Shown here: positions 6,224 to 8,283 of the stretch, piece by piece | Layout: the number at the start of each line of letters is the position of its first letter | Position numbering within the stretch: the first letter of the stretch is position 1 | Assembly: GCA_049276515.1 (NCBI GenBank) | Contig: JBASWO010000197.1 | Span: 1 to 8,283 of the forward strand | Length of the DNA stretch: 8,283 nucleotides | Source of the DNA: JAATFY01 sp049276515 | GTDB lineage: Bacteria > Pseudomonadota > Alphaproteobacteria > UBA9219 | Reading direction: 5' to 3' | The notes under the pieces: generated by a model | What the model was told of the DNA's origin: nothing | Seen by the model: only the letters and a program-made list of their open reading frames with translations | Databases searched by the model: none | Position numbers and translations under genes: made by a program

Positions 6224-6771
6224 AGTAATTTAAAGAGCATGACTGTGCCCTTGGCAGGAATGCCACAAGCTGATCGTGCAGTGGTTGGTGAGATAGGAGC
6301 TGGGAAAGCACCAGCTACCGTGAGTAAGCCATTATCAACCATTACGGCGCCGGCATTGCGCACAAGATAATTAGTACATGATCCGGCATCCATCTCTGGT
6401 GTAGCGGAGTTTGCCATATTAATCGTGTAGGTCGTTGGCGATATGACGGTTATTTGTACTGGATCACCCCAGGGATTTACAGGGTTGCCTGCGACAATGA
6501 GGTCTGGAGGAAAAGCCCCTAGTGCAACAAGGGTATTTTGAAAGGCTGGATTAGTATCCAAAATTTGACTGCTGCCGCCTGGGTACAAGGTTCTAATGGT
6601 GTTGACGACAGTCATCAATTGATTGGTAGCTCTATCTTGACGTAAATTTTCATAAACGCCTGACGCAGCAGACCAAATGGCGCCAATGATGAGGCCAATA
6701 ATACCAAGAACAATGGCGATTTCTGTTAGGGTAAAGGCTGCTTTTTTTATCTGAGCGAGATGATACTGCAT
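6220..6771 (-). CDS. PilS-like (type IVb-like) prepilin with N-terminal methylation motif
   Basis: A 183-residue prepilin. A short leader (1-12, with Lys9-Lys10) ends in Ala rather than the usual Gly, followed by F13-T-L-T-E17; Glu17 is the conserved Glu5 of mature pilins. A hydrophobic helix (about 13-36) should anchor it in the inner membrane and form the pilus core. The C-terminal part resembles the PilS family: a TIRTLYPG segment (58-65), an ALGAFP segment (83-88), NPVNPWGDP (96-104) and two cysteines (132, 169) likely to form a disulfide. It probably needs a prepilin peptidase and assembly ATPase encoded elsewhere. ATG at 6771 is the only possible start, since TAG lies directly before it; there is no Shine-Dalgarno. 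It begins 12 bases after the purF stop, so it may be read through from purF. It could be a major or a minor pilin. Its stop overlaps that of der. Confidence 0.87.
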   Translation of the reverse strand: MQYHLAQIKKAAFTLTEIAIVLGIIGLIIGAIWSAASGVYENLRQDRATNQLMTVVNTIRTLYPGGSSQILDTNPAFQNTLVALGAFPPDLIVAGNPVNPWGDPVQITVISPTTYTINMANSATPEMDAGSCTNYLVRNAGAVMVDNGLLTVAGAFPAPISPTTARSACGIPAKGTVMLFKLL

Positions 6772-6783
6772 CTAGCTTAAAAA

Positions 6784-8244
6784 CTACTCGCTAGCTTTAG
6801 CTAGGAAGGACAGCTCACCTTGATTTTCGTTAGCATTAAGATCGGTGAGCGAAATGGGATAATCGCCTGTAAAGCAAGCGTCACAATATTGAGGCATTTC
6901 TGCATTGCGCTTGGCTTCACCCATAGCACGGTAGAGACCGTCCAAACTAATGAACGATAGGCTATCTGCGCCGATAAAGCGGCACATTTGCTCGACTGTG
7001 TAATTGTGCGCCAAAAGTTTTTCAGGTTGTGGCGTATCAATACCGTAGAAACAGCTATGTTTGGTTGGGGGGCTGGAAATACGCATATGGACTTCCTTGG
7101 CGCCAGCCGCACGGATCATTTCTACAATTTTGGTTGATGTTGTGCCGCGAACAATTGAGTCATCAATGAGAATGACGCGCTTGCCTTCAATAAAGCGGCG
7201 GTTCGCATTATGTTTAAGTTTAACACCCAAATGGCGAATGCGGTCTGTTGGCTGAATAAAGGTACGGCCAACATAGTGATTACGGATGATGCCTAAATCA
7301 AAAGAGATGCCGCTTTCTTCGGCATAACCAATCGCAGATGGCACACCTGAATCTGGAACGGGCACAACAATGTCAGCATCGATGCCGCTTTCGCGCGCTA
7401 ACTCCATACCAATGCGCTTACGCATTTCATAAACAGAACGTCCTTCTACAGACGAGTCTGGGCGTGCGAAGTAGATATATTCAAAAATACAGAATTTATG
7501 AGGTGCGCGATCACCAAAGGGACGCATGCTTTGAACGGTTTTGCCATCAAGTACTACCATTTCACCGGGTTCAATATCACGGATAAAGTCAGCACCAATG
7601 ATATCAAGAGCGCAAGTCTCAGATGCAAGAACGTAAGCATCTTCGAGTTTGCCGAGAACCAGCGGGCGAACGCCGTTCGGATCGCGTGCGCCAATCACCA
7701 TATTGTTGGCTAGGCAGACAAGAGAATAGGCGCCTTCAATCTGGCGCATAGCTTCGATTAAGCGATCGATTGGACTTCCAGCACGTGCCATAGCCATCAA
7801 ATGGATGACTACCTCGGTGTCTGTTGTTGAGCGAAAGAGGCACCCACGCTTGACCAACTGCTTACGCAGGGTATAGGCATTGGTGAGGTTGCCATTGTGA
7901 CCGATAGCGAAACCGCCAAAATCAAAATCAGCGAAAAGCGGCTGCACGTTACGTAAGGCAATTTCGCCAGTTGTTGCATAGCGTGTATGGCCAATCGCGG
8001 CATTGCCCATCAGTTTGCTGATAACGGCTTCGGAGTTAAAATTCTCACCTACATGACCTAAGGCATGGTGGGAGTGAAAATGTTCACCGTCATAACTGAC
8101 AATGCCGGATGCTTCCTGGCCGCGATGTTGTAAAGCATGGAGACCAAGTGCTGCCATGGCAGCTGCAGAATCTTTACCGATAATGCCAAAGACACCGCAT
8201 TCTTCTTTTAATTTATCGTCATCAAATGGGTTCGTCGTCAGCAT
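6784..8244 (-). CDS. purF: Amidophosphoribosyltransferase (glutamine PRPP amidotransferase)
   Basis: A 486-residue enzyme for the first committed step of purine synthesis: PRPP plus glutamine gives 5-phosphoribosylamine. The N-terminal Ntn glutaminase domain (16 to about 245) starts at Cys16 after a 15-residue propeptide that must be removed to expose the nucleophile; glutamine-site motifs HTRYAT (86-91) and GHNGNL (115-120) are present. The phosphoribosyltransferase domain has VPVPDSG (294-300) and the PRPP loop VILIDDSIVRGTT (357-369). Cys252, Cys398, Cys454 and Cys457 match the four [4Fe-4S] ligands of the B. subtilis enzyme, so this is the cluster-bearing, processed type and not the E. 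coli cluster-free type. AAAAGGG (minus strand, 8251-8257) lies six bases before the ATG. The start overlaps the upstream stop by one base (TAATG), which suggests translational coupling. Confidence 0.97.
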   Translation of the reverse strand: MLTTNPFDDDKLKEECGVFGIIGKDSAAAMAALGLHALQHRGQEASGIVSYDGEHFHSHHALGHVGENFNSEAVISKLMGNAAIGHTRYATTGEIALRNVQPLFADFDFGGFAIGHNGNLTNAYTLRKQLVKRGCLFRSTTDTEVVIHLMAMARAGSPIDRLIEAMRQIEGAYSLVCLANNMVIGARDPNGVRPLVLGKLEDAYVLASETCALDIIGADFIRDIEPGEMVVLDGKTVQSMRPFGDRAPHKFCIFEYIYFARPDSSVEGRSVYEMRKRIGMELARESGIDADIVVPVPDSGVPSAIGYAEESGISFDLGIIRNHYVGRTFIQPTDRIRHLGVKLKHNANRRFIEGKRVILIDDSIVRGTTSTKIVEMIRAAGAKEVHMRISSPPTKHSCFYGIDTPQPEKLLAHNYTVEQMCRFIGADSLSFISLDGLYRAMGEAKRNAEMPQYCDACFTGDYPISLTDLNANENQGELSFLAKASE

Positions 8245-8283
8245 TAATTGCCCTTTTGGTTGATTAATTGATCAAGACCAGAG
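8244..8283 (-). CDS. 3' end of an upstream gene, possibly cvpA (partial)
   Basis: The last 12 codons of a leftward gene running in from beyond the window, ending in TAA at 8244-8246. The peptide is SGLDQLINQKGN. The stop shares its final A with the purF ATG. The other two minus-strand frames close within the stretch, which supports this one. CvpA, a membrane protein, is commonly encoded directly before purF in proteobacteria, and alphaproteobacterial CvpA proteins often end in a segment like LDxLI, so CvpA is the best guess. With only 12 residues the identity is inference from position. Confidence 0.5.
   Translation of the reverse strand, partial: SGLDQLINQKGN

Noticed and set aside
6252..6265. 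Small hairpin TGGCA-GGAA-TGCCA just past der, considered as a terminator
   Set aside because: The stem is only five base pairs, there is no following T-run, and it lies in the pilin coding sequence.
5976..6311. Minus-strand open frames across the 3' ends of der and the pilin gene
   Set aside because: They overlap two well-supported genes, show no domain, and the hydrophobic look comes from the complement of Lys codons (Phe/Leu).

Overview
This window looks like ordinary chromosome from an alphaproteobacterium of moderate GC content (roughly 45-50 % by eye). The lineage is inferred from three things: a membrane-anchored TPR protein, BamB and Der in series; the style of the BamB and TPR N-termini; and a cluster-binding PurF preceded by what looks like the end of CvpA. 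A PilS-type (type IVb-like) pilin is less common in that class, and Micavibrio-like groups are one place it occurs, but this is only a hint. A complete PurF suggests purine synthesis is retained, which argues weakly against a strongly reduced parasite.

Layout. Positions 1-90 are a short leader with a nested inverted repeat; its core, TGGT-N4-ACCA, matches the half-sites of operators used by the NagR/DasR/NagQ type of GntR regulator. Positions 91-990 (+) encode a ROK-family sugar kinase. It runs head-on into nagA (987-2123, -), N-acetylglucosamine-6-phosphate deacetylase. The two form an amino-sugar pair: the kinase would make GlcNAc-6-P and NagA would deacetylate it to GlcN-6-P. Eighteen bases separate nagA from a rightward cluster (2142-6223, +) with gaps of only 7, 10 and 9 bases: a thioredoxin-fold protein, a YfgM-like TPR membrane protein, the outer-membrane assembly lipoprotein BamB, and the double GTPase Der, which here has a very basic tail. 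Der meets a leftward group head-on (8283-6220, -): the last 12 codons of a probable cvpA, purF, and a PilS-like prepilin 12 bases after purF.

Both convergent junctions (987-990 and 6220-6223) are the same four-base TTAA, in which the two TAA stop codons overlap, so neither junction has room for a terminator. Every base from 91 to 8283 is in or within 18 bases of a gene. I saw no tRNA, rRNA, CRISPR array, insertion sequence or phage gene.

I do not see a clear undescribed system. The points most worth a second look are the ROK kinase with its ExGH histidine replaced by glutamine while the zinc cysteines remain, the candidate amino-sugar operator in front of it, the lone type IVb-like pilin attached to purF, and the repeated TTAA junctions.
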